Shown here: positions 1 to 7,929 of the stretch, one piece after another
Numbering within the stretch: position 1 is the first letter of the stretch
Layout of the letters: each line of letters opens with the position of its first letter
NCBI RefSeq assembly: GCF_000503215.1
Contig: NZ_KI628539.1
Coordinates: 124,001-188,000, forward strand
Direction of reading: 5' to 3'
Source of the DNA: Pseudomonas canadensis
Lineage (GTDB): Bacteria > Pseudomonadota > Gammaproteobacteria > Pseudomonadales > Pseudomonadaceae
DNA length: 64,000 nucleotides
The notes under the pieces: model-generated
Database searches by the model: none
What the model was told of the DNA's origin: nothing
The model's input: only the letters and a program-made list of their open reading frames with translations
Program-made: the position numbers and the translations under genes

Positions 1-906
1 AGGAATGGCGTCCTTGGCGTCCTGGTACTGCTTGATCACGTCCTGGTTGGCGCGGGTTTCGCCCGGCGGCAGCGGTGGACGGGATTCGATCAGGCCCAGG
101 GTGTACTTGCTCAGCCACGAACGGTTGTCCGCTTCAGCAACCTGAGGCACGAACTGGCCGTCTTTCAGGCTTGGGTGATCCGGGTAGTTGAGCTTCAGGG
201 TTTCCAGGCTGGTGCTGGCCAGCTCGTCCAGGTGCAGACGCTGGTAAGCCTCGGTCATCACCGCCAGGCCGTCACCCACAGAAGGGGTTTCCTGGAAGTT
301 TTCTACCACATAACGACCACGGTTGGCGGCGGCTACGTAGGCCTGACGGGTCAGGTAGTAATGCGCCACGTGGATCTCGTAGGACGCCAGCAGGTTGCGC
401 AGGTAGATCATGCGCTGCTTGGCATCCGGTGCGTAGCGGCTATTGGGGTAGCGGCTGGTCAACTGGGCGAACTCGTTGTAGGAGTCGCGGGCAGCACCCG
501 GGTCACGCTTGGTCATGTCCAGCGGGAGGAAGCGCGCCAGCAGGCCGACGTCCTGGTCGAACGAGGTCAGGCCCTTCATGTAGTAGGCGTAGTCGACGTT
601 CGGGTGCTGCGGATGCAGGCGGATGAAACGCTCGGCGGCGGACTTGGCAGCTTCCGGCTCGGCGTTCTTGTAGTTGGCGTAGATCAACTCGAGCTGGGCC
701 TGGTCGGCATAGCGCCCGAACGGATAACGCGACTCCAGTGCCTTCAGCTTCGCTGTGGCGCTGGTGAAGCTATTATTGTCCAAGTCTTTCTGAGCCAGTT
801 GGTACAACTCGACTTCGCTCAGGTTTTCGTCGACGACTTCCTTTGTTGACGAGCAAGCAGCAGTCATGGCGAGGATGGCGATCAGCAGCAGGTGTTTCAC
901 TTGCAT
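1..906 (-). CDS. bamD: Outer membrane assembly lipoprotein BamD (3' end beyond window)
   Basis: BamD (ComL) is the essential lipoprotein of the BAM complex that inserts beta-barrel proteins into the outer membrane. The frame opens at ATG 904-906 and stays open for 302 codons to base 1, so the C-terminus lies outside the window; pseudomonad BamD is about 340 residues. The N-terminus is a lipoprotein signal (MQVKHLLLIAILAMTAACSS, Cys18 as lipidation site, with Thr rather than Leu at -3). It is followed by TPR-like helices, including RYPFGRYADQAQLELIYANY and the repeat with SRYPNSRYAPDAKQRM. It is divergent from rluD, the usual arrangement in Pseudomonas. Translated by hand from the minus strand. 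Confidence 0.95.
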   Translation of the reverse strand, partial: MQVKHLLLIAILAMTAACSSTKEVVDENLSEVELYQLAQKDLDNNSFTSATAKLKALESRYPFGRYADQAQLELIYANYKNAEPEAAKSAAERFIRLHPQHPNVDYAYYMKGLTSFDQDVGLLARFLPLDMTKRDPGAARDSYNEFAQLTSRYPNSRYAPDAKQRMIYLRNLLASYEIHVAHYYLTRQAYVAAANRGRYVVENFQETPSVGDGLAVMTEAYQRLHLDELASTSLETLKLNYPDHPSLKDGQFVPQVAEADNRSWLSKYTLGLIESRPPLPPGETRANQDVIKQYQDAKDAIP

Positions 907-953
907 GGCGGCTTGCGTCCCTATGACGGCCGCTGTCTTGGGCGGGGCCGTCC

Positions 954-962
954 TGTTATGAT
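954..962 (+). promoter_or_regulatory. Candidate extended -10 promoter for rluD
   Basis: TGTTATGAT matches an extended -10 (TGnTATGAT) about 95 bases before the rluD start, in the bamD/rluD divergent gap. No convincing -35 hexamer is seen, which is tolerable for extended -10 promoters. Position and sequence are seen; use as a promoter is inferred. Confidence 0.4.
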
Positions 963-1055
963 GAGCGCCCCGTTGAAAGCCTCGGGGCAAAAGACGCCGT
1001 ATTTAACCACAAGCGCGCAGCCGAAACCAAAGGCTACGCCACGCCTAGTCTGAGC

Positions 1056-2018
1056 ATGTCCGATAAAATTGAACTTCGCGCAGAGGTGCCGTCCGAATTG
1101 GGCGGCCAACGCCTCGATCAAGTCGCCGCACAATTATTCGCTGAGCACTCGCGCTCGCGCCTTTCCGCCTGGATCAAAGACGGCCGCCTGACTGTGGATG
1201 GAGCGGTTATCCGCCCGCGAGACATAGTCCATGGCGGTGCGATTCTTGAGCTGACTGCCGAGCAGGAAGCCCAGGGAGAATGGGTCGCCCAGGACATCGA
1301 GCTGGATATCGTCTATGAAGACGACGACATCCTGGTCATCAACAAACCCGCAGGCCTGGTGGTTCACCCGGCGGCCGGGCACGCTGATGGCACCTTGCTC
1401 AATGCCCTGCTGCACCACGTGCCGGACATCATCAATGTCCCGCGCTGCGGCATCGTGCACCGTCTGGACAAGGACACCACCGGTTTGATGGTGGTGGCCA
1501 AGACCATTCAGGCGCAGACGCAGTTGGTCACACAATTGCAAAGCCGCAGCGTCAGCCGGATCTACGAGTGCATCGTGATCGGCGTGGTGGTAGCGGGTGG
1601 CAAGATCAACGCCCCAATCGGTCGCCACGGCCAGCAGCGCCAGCGTATGGCGGTGATGGAAGGCGGCAAGCAGGCCGTTAGCCACTATCGTGTGCTGGAG
1701 CGTTTCCGTTCCCACACTCACGTGCGGGTCAAGCTGGAAACCGGCCGTACCCACCAGATTCGCGTGCACATGGCGCACATCAACTTCCCGTTGGTCGGAG
1801 ATCCGGCCTACGGCGGTCGCTTCCGTATTCCGCCTGCGGCCAGCCAGACCATGGTTGAATCGTTGAAAACCTTCCCGCGCCAGGCCTTGCACGCACGTTT
1901 CCTGGAGCTGGACCATCCGACGAGCGGTAAACGGATGAGCTGGGAATCGCCGCTGCCGGACGATCTGGTCTGGCTGCTGTCGCTGCTCAAGCAGGATCGC
2001 GAGGCGTTTATCGGATGA
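1056..2018 (+). CDS. rluD: 23S rRNA pseudouridine(1911/1915/1917) synthase RluD
   Basis: Converts three uridines in helix 69 of 23S rRNA to pseudouridine. The 320-residue length fits the family. An N-terminal S4 RNA-binding domain spans roughly residues 18-65 (GQRLDQVAAQLF, SRLSAWIKDGRLTVDG). The catalytic domain carries the RluA-family motif HRLDKDTTG with the nucleophile Asp138, preceded by NKPAGLVVHP. The first ATG of the frame is used, with only a weak upstream Shine-Dalgarno. Its stop overlaps the pgeF start by four bases (ATGA), implying translational coupling. The rluD-pgeF pair is widespread in gammaproteobacteria. Confidence 0.97.
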   Translation: MSDKIELRAEVPSELGGQRLDQVAAQLFAEHSRSRLSAWIKDGRLTVDGAVIRPRDIVHGGAILELTAEQEAQGEWVAQDIELDIVYEDDDILVINKPAGLVVHPAAGHADGTLLNALLHHVPDIINVPRCGIVHRLDKDTTGLMVVAKTIQAQTQLVTQLQSRSVSRIYECIVIGVVVAGGKINAPIGRHGQQRQRMAVMEGGKQAVSHYRVLERFRSHTHVRVKLETGRTHQIRVHMAHINFPLVGDPAYGGRFRIPPAASQTMVESLKTFPRQALHARFLELDHPTSGKRMSWESPLPDDLVWLLSLLKQDREAFIG

Positions 2019-2740
2019 GTGACTGGCTGATTCCTGACTGGCCTGCGCCGGCTCAGGTGAAAGCCTGCGTCACCACCCGTGCGGGCGGCGTCAGCCTGAC
2101 GCCGTTCGACAGCCTCAACCTGGGCGATCACGTCGAGGACAGCCTGGAGGCCGTCCTTGAGAATCGCCGTCGTCTTAGCGATGCCTTCAATATTCAGCCG
2201 GCTTGGCTGCGTCAGGTTCATGGTGTGACTGTGGTCGAAGCCGACCCAAATCGCACCGCCGAAGCGGATGGCAGTTGGACCAGCACCCCTGGCATTGCCT
2301 GCACCTCCATGACCGCCGATTGCCTGCCTGCGTTGTTCTGCAATCGCGCCGGCACCCATGTGGCGGCGGCCCATGCCGGTTGGCGTGGACTGGCGGCGGG
2401 CGTGCTGGAAGCTGCCTTTGAAAGCCTGGATACCGATCCGTGTGAAGTGCTGGTCTGGCTTGGCCCGGCGATTGGTCCGCAAGCCTTTGAAGTCGGCCCG
2501 GAAGTGCGTGAAGCCTTCATGCAGCAATTGCCGATCACCGCTGAAGCCTTCGTGCCCAGCCGTAATCCTGGCAAGTTCATGGCCGACATCTATAAGCTGG
2601 CCCGTTTGCGCCTGGCCGCACGTGGCGTCACTGCTGTTTATGGTGGGGGGTTCTGCACCGTGACCGACCCGCGCTTCTTTTCTTACCGCCGTAGCCCACG
2701 CACCGGTCGGTTTGCCTCCCTTATCTGGCTGGAACGCTAG
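2015..2740 (+). CDS. pgeF: Peptidoglycan editing factor PgeF (YfiH/DUF152 family)
   Basis: The family, once called polyphenol oxidase, was linked in E. coli to removing wrongly built muropeptide precursors (L-Ser in place of L-Ala). This copy is 241 residues, normal for the family. The conserved metal/catalytic residues are visible as His69 (RQVHG), Cys103 (TADCLPA) and His120 (AAAHAGWRGL). The start codon overlaps the rluD stop (ATGA), so the two genes are co-translated. After it comes a 130-base gap holding the clpB heat-shock promoter, so pgeF and clpB are probably separate units although read-through is possible. Confidence 0.93.
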   Translation: MSDWLIPDWPAPAQVKACVTTRAGGVSLTPFDSLNLGDHVEDSLEAVLENRRRLSDAFNIQPAWLRQVHGVTVVEADPNRTAEADGSWTSTPGIACTSMTADCLPALFCNRAGTHVAAAHAGWRGLAAGVLEAAFESLDTDPCEVLVWLGPAIGPQAFEVGPEVREAFMQQLPITAEAFVPSRNPGKFMADIYKLARLRLAARGVTAVYGGGFCTVTDPRFFSYRRSPRTGRFASLIWLER

Positions 2741-2770
2741 ACTCATCTGATCTGCGTCAACTGTCCGTAG

Positions 2771-2799
2771 CTTGAATCTCCCAGAATCCACCCCATCTA
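2771..2799 (+). promoter_or_regulatory. Sigma-32 heat-shock promoter of clpB
   Basis: CTTGAAT at 2771-2777 and CCCCATCTA at 2791-2799, separated by 13 bases, match the sigma-32 consensus (CTTGAAA, N11-16, CCCCATnT) almost exactly. The element lies about 70 bases before the clpB start. Confidence 0.85.
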
Positions 2800-2870
2800 T
2801 AAGGGTATCTGGCAGGTTTCTTCATTCAGGATGTTTTATAGCTCCGGCCTGCTCAAAAGGAAGGTGACTA

Positions 2871-5435
2871 ATGCGTATAGATCGTTTAACCAGCAAATTG
2901 CAGTTGGCGTTATCTGATTCTCAATCCCTGGCGGTGGGCCTCGACCACCCAGCCATCGAGCCTGCACACTTGATGCAGGCGCTCCTGGAACAGCAAGGTG
3001 GTTCTATCAAGCCCTTGCTGATGCAGGTGGGCTTCGACGTCAACAGCCTGCGCAAGGAGTTGAGCAAGGAGCTCGACCAACTGCCGAAAATCCAAAACCC
3101 TACCGGCGACGTGAATATGTCCCAGGACTTGGCGCGCCTGCTTAACCAAGCGGACCGCTTGGCCCAGCAAAAGGGCGACCAGTTCATCTCCAGCGAACTG
3201 GTGCTGCTCGCTGCCATGGACGAAAACAGCAAGCTCGGCAAGTTGTTGCTGGGCCAGGGCGTGAGCAAGAAAGCCCTGGAAAACGCCATCAACAACCTGC
3301 GTGGCGGCGACGCGGTGAACGACCCCAACCATGAGGAGTCGCGCCAAGCCCTTGATAAATACACCGTCGACCTGACCAAGCGCGCTGAAGAAGGCAAGCT
3401 TGATCCGGTGATCGGCCGTGACGATGAAATCCGTCGCACCATCCAGGTCCTGCAACGTCGCACCAAGAACAACCCGGTGCTTATCGGTGAGCCTGGCGTG
3501 GGTAAAACCGCGATTGCCGAGGGCCTGGCCCAGCGCATCATCAATGGTGAAGTGCCGGACGGCCTCAAAGGCAAACGCCTGCTGTCCTTGGACATGGGGT
3601 CGCTGATTGCCGGCGCCAAGTTCCGTGGCGAGTTCGAAGAACGCCTGAAATCCCTGCTTAATGAACTGTCGAAGCAGGAAGGGCAGATCATTCTGTTTAT
3701 AGACGAACTGCACACCATGGTCGGCGCCGGTAAAGGCGAAGGCTCCATGGATGCGGGCAACATGCTCAAGCCAGCCTTGGCGCGGGGCGAGTTGCATTGC
3801 GTCGGTGCCACGACGCTCAACGAATATCGCCAGTACATTGAAAAGGACGCGGCCCTTGAGCGTCGCTTCCAGAAAGTGCTGGTGGAAGAGCCGAGCGAAG
3901 AGGACACCATTGCGATCCTGCGTGGCCTGAAAGAGCGTTATGAGGTCCACCATAAGGTGGCGATCACTGACGGTGCGATCATTGCGGCGGCGAAATTGAG
4001 CCACCGCTATATCACTGATCGTCAGTTGCCTGACAAGGCCATCGACTTGATCGACGAAGCGGCCAGCCGCATCCGCATGGAGATCGACTCCAAGCCGGAA
4101 GTGCTCGACCGTCTGGATCGGCGCCTGATTCAACTGAAAGTTGAGTCCCAGGCCCTGAAGAAAGAAGAAGACGACGCGGCGAAAAAACGCCTGGAAAAAC
4201 TCCAGGAAGAAATCGTCCGTCTGGAGCGCGAGTATTCGGACCTGGAAGAAATCTGGACCTCGGAAAAAGCCGAAGTGCAGGGCTCTGCGCAGATCCAGCA
4301 AAAGATCGAGCAGTCCCGCCAGGAGCTGGAAGCCGCGCGCCGTAAAGGCGACCTGAACCGCATGGCCGAGTTGCAGTACGGGGTGATCCCCGACCTGGAG
4401 CGCAGCCTGCAGATGGTCGACCAGCACGGCAAGCCTGAAAACCAGTTGCTGCGCAGCAAGGTGACCGAGGAAGAAATCGCCGAAGTCGTCTCGAAGTGGA
4501 CCGGCATTCCGGTGTCGAAAATGCTCGAAGGCGAGCGCGACAAGCTGCTGAAGATGGAAAGCCTGTTGCACCAACGTGTGATTGGCCAGGAAGAGGCCGT
4601 GGTCGCGGTGTCCAACGCGGTACGGCGTTCGCGGGCCGGTTTGTCCGACCCGAACCGTCCGAGCGGCTCGTTCATGTTCCTCGGCCCGACCGGTGTGGGT
4701 AAGACCGAACTGTGCAAGGCCTTGGCCGAGTTCCTCTTTGATACCGAAGAGGCCATGGTGCGGATCGATATGTCCGAATTCATGGAGAAACACTCGGTGG
4801 CTCGCTTGATCGGTGCACCACCAGGCTATGTGGGCTACGAAGAGGGTGGTTACCTGACAGAAGCCGTGCGGCGCAAGCCTTACTCGGTGATCCTGCTGGA
4901 TGAGGTCGAGAAGGCGCACCCGGATGTGTTCAACATCCTGCTGCAAGTGCTGGAAGATGGACGCCTGACGGACAGCCACGGGCGTACCGTGGACTTCCGC
5001 AACACGGTGATCGTGATGACCTCCAACCTGGGCTCGGCACAGATCCAGGAGTTGGTGGGTGATCGTGAAGGCCAGCGCGCTGCCGTGATGGATGCGCTGA
5101 CCAGCCACTTCCGTCCGGAGTTCATCAACCGGGTCGACGAAGTGGTGATCTTCGAGCCTCTGGCACGGGATCAGATCGCCGGCATCACTGAGATCCAGTT
5201 GGGCCGCCTACGTGGGCGCCTGGCAGAGCGCGAGCTGGACCTGGTGTTGAGCGGCGAGGCGTTGGACAAGCTGATCGCGGTCGGTTACGACCCGGTGTAT
5301 GGCGCACGGCCTCTGAAACGTGCGATCCAGCGCTGGATCGAGAACCCGCTGGCCCAGCTGATCCTGTCCGGCAGCTTCATGCCGGGCACCAGCGTCGAGG
5401 CGACGGTGGAAAACGACGAAATTGTCTTCCACTGA
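2871..5435 (+). CDS. clpB: ATP-dependent disaggregase ClpB
   Basis: Hexameric Hsp104/ClpB disaggregase that works with DnaK to rescue aggregated proteins in the cytoplasm. At 854 residues it is full length. An N-terminal Clp-N domain comes first, then AAA+ module 1 with Walker A GEPGVGKT at about 206-213 and Walker B ILFIDELHT. A charged coiled-coil middle domain spans about 410-530 (KKEEDDAAKKRLEKL). AAA+ module 2 has GPTGVGKTE and VILLDEVEKAH, and the arginine-finger region is FRPEFINRVDE. The Shine-Dalgarno is AAGGAAGG before ATG 2871. It is driven by a sigma-32 promoter and closed by a strong terminator. Confidence 0.98.
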   Translation: MRIDRLTSKLQLALSDSQSLAVGLDHPAIEPAHLMQALLEQQGGSIKPLLMQVGFDVNSLRKELSKELDQLPKIQNPTGDVNMSQDLARLLNQADRLAQQKGDQFISSELVLLAAMDENSKLGKLLLGQGVSKKALENAINNLRGGDAVNDPNHEESRQALDKYTVDLTKRAEEGKLDPVIGRDDEIRRTIQVLQRRTKNNPVLIGEPGVGKTAIAEGLAQRIINGEVPDGLKGKRLLSLDMGSLIAGAKFRGEFEERLKSLLNELSKQEGQIILFIDELHTMVGAGKGEGSMDAGNMLKPALARGELHCVGATTLNEYRQYIEKDAALERRFQKVLVEEPSEEDTIAILRGLKERYEVHHKVAITDGAIIAAAKLSHRYITDRQLPDKAIDLIDEAASRIRMEIDSKPEVLDRLDRRLIQLKVESQALKKEEDDAAKKRLEKLQEEIVRLEREYSDLEEIWTSEKAEVQGSAQIQQKIEQSRQELEAARRKGDLNRMAELQYGVIPDLERSLQMVDQHGKPENQLLRSKVTEEEIAEVVSKWTGIPVSKMLEGERDKLLKMESLLHQRVIGQEEAVVAVSNAVRRSRAGLSDPNRPSGSFMFLGPTGVGKTELCKALAEFLFDTEEAMVRIDMSEFMEKHSVARLIGAPPGYVGYEEGGYLTEAVRRKPYSVILLDEVEKAHPDVFNILLQVLEDGRLTDSHGRTVDFRNTVIVMTSNLGSAQIQELVGDREGQRAAVMDALTSHFRPEFINRVDEVVIFEPLARDQIAGITEIQLGRLRGRLAERELDLVLSGEALDKLIAVGYDPVYGARPLKRAIQRWIENPLAQLILSGSFMPGTSVEATVENDEIVFH

Positions 5436-5460
5436 TCCCCGTCTGTTGGGTAATAAGAGA

Positions 5461-5489
5461 AGGCCCCGCATTGCGGGGCCTTTTTTTTT
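5461..5489 (+). terminator. Intrinsic terminator after clpB
   Basis: GC-rich stem AGGCCCCGC / GCGGGGCCT with a three-base loop followed by a run of nine T, 25 bases after the clpB stop. Confidence 0.93.
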
Positions 5490-5621
5490 CGATAGGGCGT
5501 TGAACTGTAAGGCAAAGGCTTGTAAAGTGCGCCCCGCAGCAACGTCAGCCCACGGGTTTCTTCTCCCCAAGAAGAAATCAGAAACAAGCGCAAATCATTG
5601 TCTTAAAAGCAATTTAAAGGG

Positions 5622-5649
5622 TTGACAGGGGTTTTTAAGATTGTAGAAT
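5622..5649 (+). promoter_or_regulatory. Strong sigma-70 promoter of the tRNA operon
   Basis: TTGACA (5622-5627) and TAGAAT (5644-5649) are separated by 16 bases and followed by a GC-only stretch (GCGCGCC, 5651-5657). That discriminator is the hallmark of stringently controlled stable-RNA promoters. It lies 88 bases before tRNA-Asn. The rest of the clpB-tRNA gap holds only the clpB terminator. Confidence 0.8.
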
Positions 5650-5736
5650 AGCGCGCCTCAGAGACATGAACGTAGCGATACGGACAAGTCGAAGAGAAGG
5701 TAGTAAGCAACAACGCAGTACTTTGAAATATGTAGT

Positions 5737-5812
5737 TCCGTGATAGCTCAGTCGGTAGAGCAAATGACTGTTAATCATTGGGTCCCAGGTTCGAGTCCTG
5801 GTCACGGAGCCA
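5737..5812 (+). tRNA. tRNA-Asn (GTT)
   Basis: 76-nt cloverleaf with encoded CCA. Acceptor TCCGTGA pairs with TCACGGA. Anticodon GTT at 5770-5772 lies within loop CTGTTAA, and the T-loop is TTCGAGT. First gene of a four-tRNA cluster. Confidence 0.96.
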
Positions 5813-5822
5813 ATTTCAATAT

Positions 5823-5899
5823 CGGGGTATAGCGCAGTCCGGTAGCGCGCCTGCTTTGGGAGCAGGATGTCGGGAGTTCGAATCCCCCTACCCCGACCA
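5823..5899 (+). tRNA. tRNA-Pro (TGG), copy 1
   Basis: 77-nt cloverleaf with encoded CCA. Acceptor CGGGGTA pairs with TACCCCG, and anticodon loop TTTGGGA gives TGG. Nearly identical to a second copy 252 bases downstream; the two differ at one base pair of the T stem. Confidence 0.96.
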
Positions 5900-5904
5900 T
5901 ATTT

Positions 5905-5980
5905 GGGTCGTTAGCTCAGTTGGTAGAGCAGTTGGCTTTTAACCAATTGGTCGTAGGTTCGAATCCCACACGACCCACCA
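5905..5980 (+). tRNA. tRNA-Lys (TTT)
   Basis: 76-nt cloverleaf with encoded CCA. Acceptor GGGTCGT pairs with ACGACCC, and anticodon loop CTTTTAA gives TTT. Follows tRNA-Pro by 5 bases, so it is part of the same primary transcript. Confidence 0.96.
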
Positions 5981-6044
5981 TTTTTGAGACCAGTTAACGC
6001 TGGAATCGAATCTTAAGATCAGAGGCCAAAAGCGCTGATCGAAG

Positions 6045-6072
6045 AAGGCGACTGAAAGGTCGCCTTTTTTTT
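6045..6072 (+). terminator. Intrinsic terminator inside the tRNA cluster
   Basis: Stem AAGGCGAC / GTCGCCTT with loop TGAAAG and a long T-run. It lies after tRNA-Lys and directly before the second tRNA-Pro, so the last tRNA may be made only by read-through or from its own unseen promoter. Confidence 0.85.
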
Positions 6073-6074
6073 AC

Positions 6075-6151
6075 CGGGGTATAGCGCAGTCCGGTAGCGC
6101 GCCTGCTTTGGGAGCAGGATGTCAGGAGTTCGAATCCCCTTACCCCGACCA
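6075..6151 (+). tRNA. tRNA-Pro (TGG), copy 2
   Basis: 77-nt cloverleaf, encoded CCA, anticodon TGG. Differs from copy 1 only by A for G at position 49 and T for C at position 65, a compensated T-stem pair. It begins two bases after the T-run of the preceding terminator. Confidence 0.95.
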
Positions 6152-6155
6152 TATT

Positions 6156-6192
6156 AAAAATCCCCGTATCGAAAGATACGGGGATTTTTTTT
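6156..6192 (+). terminator. Intrinsic terminator after the tRNA cluster
   Basis: Long perfect stem AATCCCCGTATC / GATACGGGGATT with a GAAA tetraloop, followed by eight T. It ends the tRNA transcript; the A-run on its 5' side would let it work in the other direction too. Confidence 0.92.
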
Positions 6193-6222
6193 GTGCACGC
6201 AAATCTGACTCACCGCAAAACG

Positions 6223-6315
6223 AATGTGGGAGCGGGCTTGCTCGCGAAAGCGGTGGTTCAGTGCCAGATGTACTGACTGATACACCGCTTTCGCGAGCAA
6301 GCCCGCTCCCACATT
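6223..6315. repeat. REPIN (paired REP palindrome), GTGGGAGCGGGCTTG type
   Basis: Two perfect 33-base inverted arms (6223-6255 and 6283-6315) around a 27-base centre. The arm core GTGGGAGCGGGCTTGCTCGC is a known pseudomonad REP sequence. It fills the space between the tRNA terminator and the 3' end of ndh, the usual extragenic location. Confidence 0.9.
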
Positions 6316-6342
6316 GACCAAGTCCCCTCCGGGACCTTGTTG

Positions 6343-7641
6343 TTAGTGCAGTTTCAGGCGCGGCTCGGTTCCACGCCCAATCTTGCTCCCCAGCATCAAC
6401 ATCGCCGTGCGGAAGACCCCATACAGCGCCATCTGGTGCATGCGGTACAGCGACACATAGAACATCCGCGCGAGCCAGCCTTCGAGCATCACACTGCCGG
6501 TGAGGTTGCCCATCAAGTTACCCACCGCCGAGAAGCGCGACAGCGAGATCAGCGAGCCATAGTCGGTGTACTTGTAGCTCGGCAGGTCCTTGCCCTCGAT
6601 ACGCAGCTTCAGCGACTTGGCCAGCAGCGATGCTTGCTGGTGAGCGGCCTGGGCCCGTGGCGGTACATTGCGGTCGGTGCCCGGTTGCGGGCAGGCGGCG
6701 CAGTCGCCAAAGGCGAAGATGTTTTCGTCGCGGGTGGTTTGCAGTGTCGGCAGTACTTGCAGTTGATTGATGCGGTTGGTTTCCAGGCCGTCGATGTCCT
6801 TGAGGAAACCAGGCGCGCGAATCCCCGCGGCCCAGACCTTGAGGCTGGCGGGAATCACCTGGCCACTGCTGGTGATCAGCGCATCGGCCGTCACTTCGCT
6901 GACCGCCGAATTGGTCAGCACCGTCACCCCAAGTTTCTCCAGGGTTTTATGCACAGGCCCGCCGATACGCTCCGGCAGGGCTGGCAGCACCCGTGGGCCG
7001 GCTTCGATCAGGGTGATGTGCATGTTTTCCGGCTTGATGCGGTCCAGGCCGTAGGCGGCCAGCTCGTGGGCGGCGTTGTGCAGTTCGGCGGCCAGCTCGA
7101 CCCCGGTTGCCCCCGCGCCGACGATGGCGACGCTGATCTTTTCCACCACATCCGTCTGCCCGGCATGGGCGCGCAGGTAGTGGTTGAGCAGTTGCTGGTG
7201 GAAGCGCTCGGCCTGCTTGCGGGTGTCGAGGAACAGGCAGTGTTGCGCCGCGCCTTCGGTGCCGAAGTCATTGGTGGTGCTGCCAACAGCAATCACCAGG
7301 CTGTCGTAGCCCAGCACGCGCGCGGGCACCAGCTCACGACCTTCTTCGTCGAGGGTGGCGGCCAGCTGGATCTTCTTCTGTTCACGGTCGAGCCCGCTCA
7401 TGCGCCCCAGTTGGAACTCGAAGTGGTTCCATTTGGCTTGGGCGACATAATTGAGTTCGTCTTCCGAAGAGTTCAGCGAACCGGCGGCCACTTCGTGCAG
7501 CAAGGGCTTCCAGATGTGGGTCAGGTTGGCGTCTACCAGCGTGATGCTGGCGGTGCCGCGCTTGCCCAGAGTCTTACCCAGGCGGGTAGCCAACTCCAGG
7601 CCGCCGGCGCCGCCGCCGACGATAATAATACGATGGGTCAT
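6343..7641 (-). CDS. ndh: Type II NADH dehydrogenase (Ndh)
   Basis: Single-subunit flavoprotein that passes electrons from NADH to ubiquinone at the inner membrane without pumping protons. It has 432 residues from ATG 7639-7641; an in-frame TTG five codons upstream is a less likely start. The N-terminal FAD fold is IIIVGGGAGGLELA, the second dinucleotide fold is AIVGAGATGVELAAEL, and FAFGDCAACPQPG is the conserved C-terminal FAD-contact motif. The extreme C-terminus is the amphipathic membrane-binding part. The gene stands after the DUF3094 gene in the same direction, 60 bases apart, as in other pseudomonads. Confidence 0.95.
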   Translation of the reverse strand: MTHRIIIVGGGAGGLELATRLGKTLGKRGTASITLVDANLTHIWKPLLHEVAAGSLNSSEDELNYVAQAKWNHFEFQLGRMSGLDREQKKIQLAATLDEEGRELVPARVLGYDSLVIAVGSTTNDFGTEGAAQHCLFLDTRKQAERFHQQLLNHYLRAHAGQTDVVEKISVAIVGAGATGVELAAELHNAAHELAAYGLDRIKPENMHITLIEAGPRVLPALPERIGGPVHKTLEKLGVTVLTNSAVSEVTADALITSSGQVIPASLKVWAAGIRAPGFLKDIDGLETNRINQLQVLPTLQTTRDENIFAFGDCAACPQPGTDRNVPPRAQAAHQQASLLAKSLKLRIEGKDLPSYKYTDYGSLISLSRFSAVGNLMGNLTGSVMLEGWLARMFYVSLYRMHQMALYGVFRTAMLMLGSKIGRGTEPRLKLH

Positions 7642-7701
7642 GGGGATATCTCGCAAGGCTAAAAGAAATCGGAGCAGTTACCCCCGCGAGCGCCAGGCAG
7701 C

Positions 7702-7875
7702 TCATAGCGTCAGGTAACTCAAAAGTCGGCTCAGCAAGCCCAGGCCGATCACCACAACAAGCACCACACCCAGGAGCAGCCACGGCCGGAAAGGCTTGCG
7801 CTCGACTCGGTTTTGGGAGAGTTGCAGGTACTCTTCGACATGCTGTTGGTCATCGGGGTTCAGGCGGCTGGTCAT
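7702..7875 (-). CDS. Small membrane protein of the DUF3094 family
   Basis: Predicted 57 residues starting MTSRLNPDDQQHVEEYLQLS. A soluble, charged N-terminal half leads to one hydrophobic segment (WLLLGVVLVVVIGLGLLSRL) at the C-terminus, so it is probably anchored in the inner membrane. ATG 7873-7875 is preferred because GAGG precedes it; the frame is open nine codons further. The sequence fits the Pseudomonas DUF3094 family as I remember it, and its position beside ndh and DUF1780 is conserved. Function unknown; a link to the respiratory chain is only suggested by the neighbour. Confidence 0.8.
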   Translation of the reverse strand: MTSRLNPDDQQHVEEYLQLSQNRVERKPFRPWLLLGVVLVVVIGLGLLSRLLSYLTL

Positions 7876-7929
7876 AAAGGCCTCGTCAGGTAGACGTTGC
7901 AAAAGGGCGCCACGTTACAGTCCGGGGGA

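Noticed and set aside
2910..5108. 732-codon minus-strand ORF opposite clpB
   Set aside because: Antisense shadow of a high-GC gene: composition follows clpB codons, no ribosome site, no recognisable domain.
6337..7662. 441-codon plus-strand ORF opposite ndh
   Set aside because: Mirror of ndh third-position GC bias; the minus strand carries intact FAD motifs.
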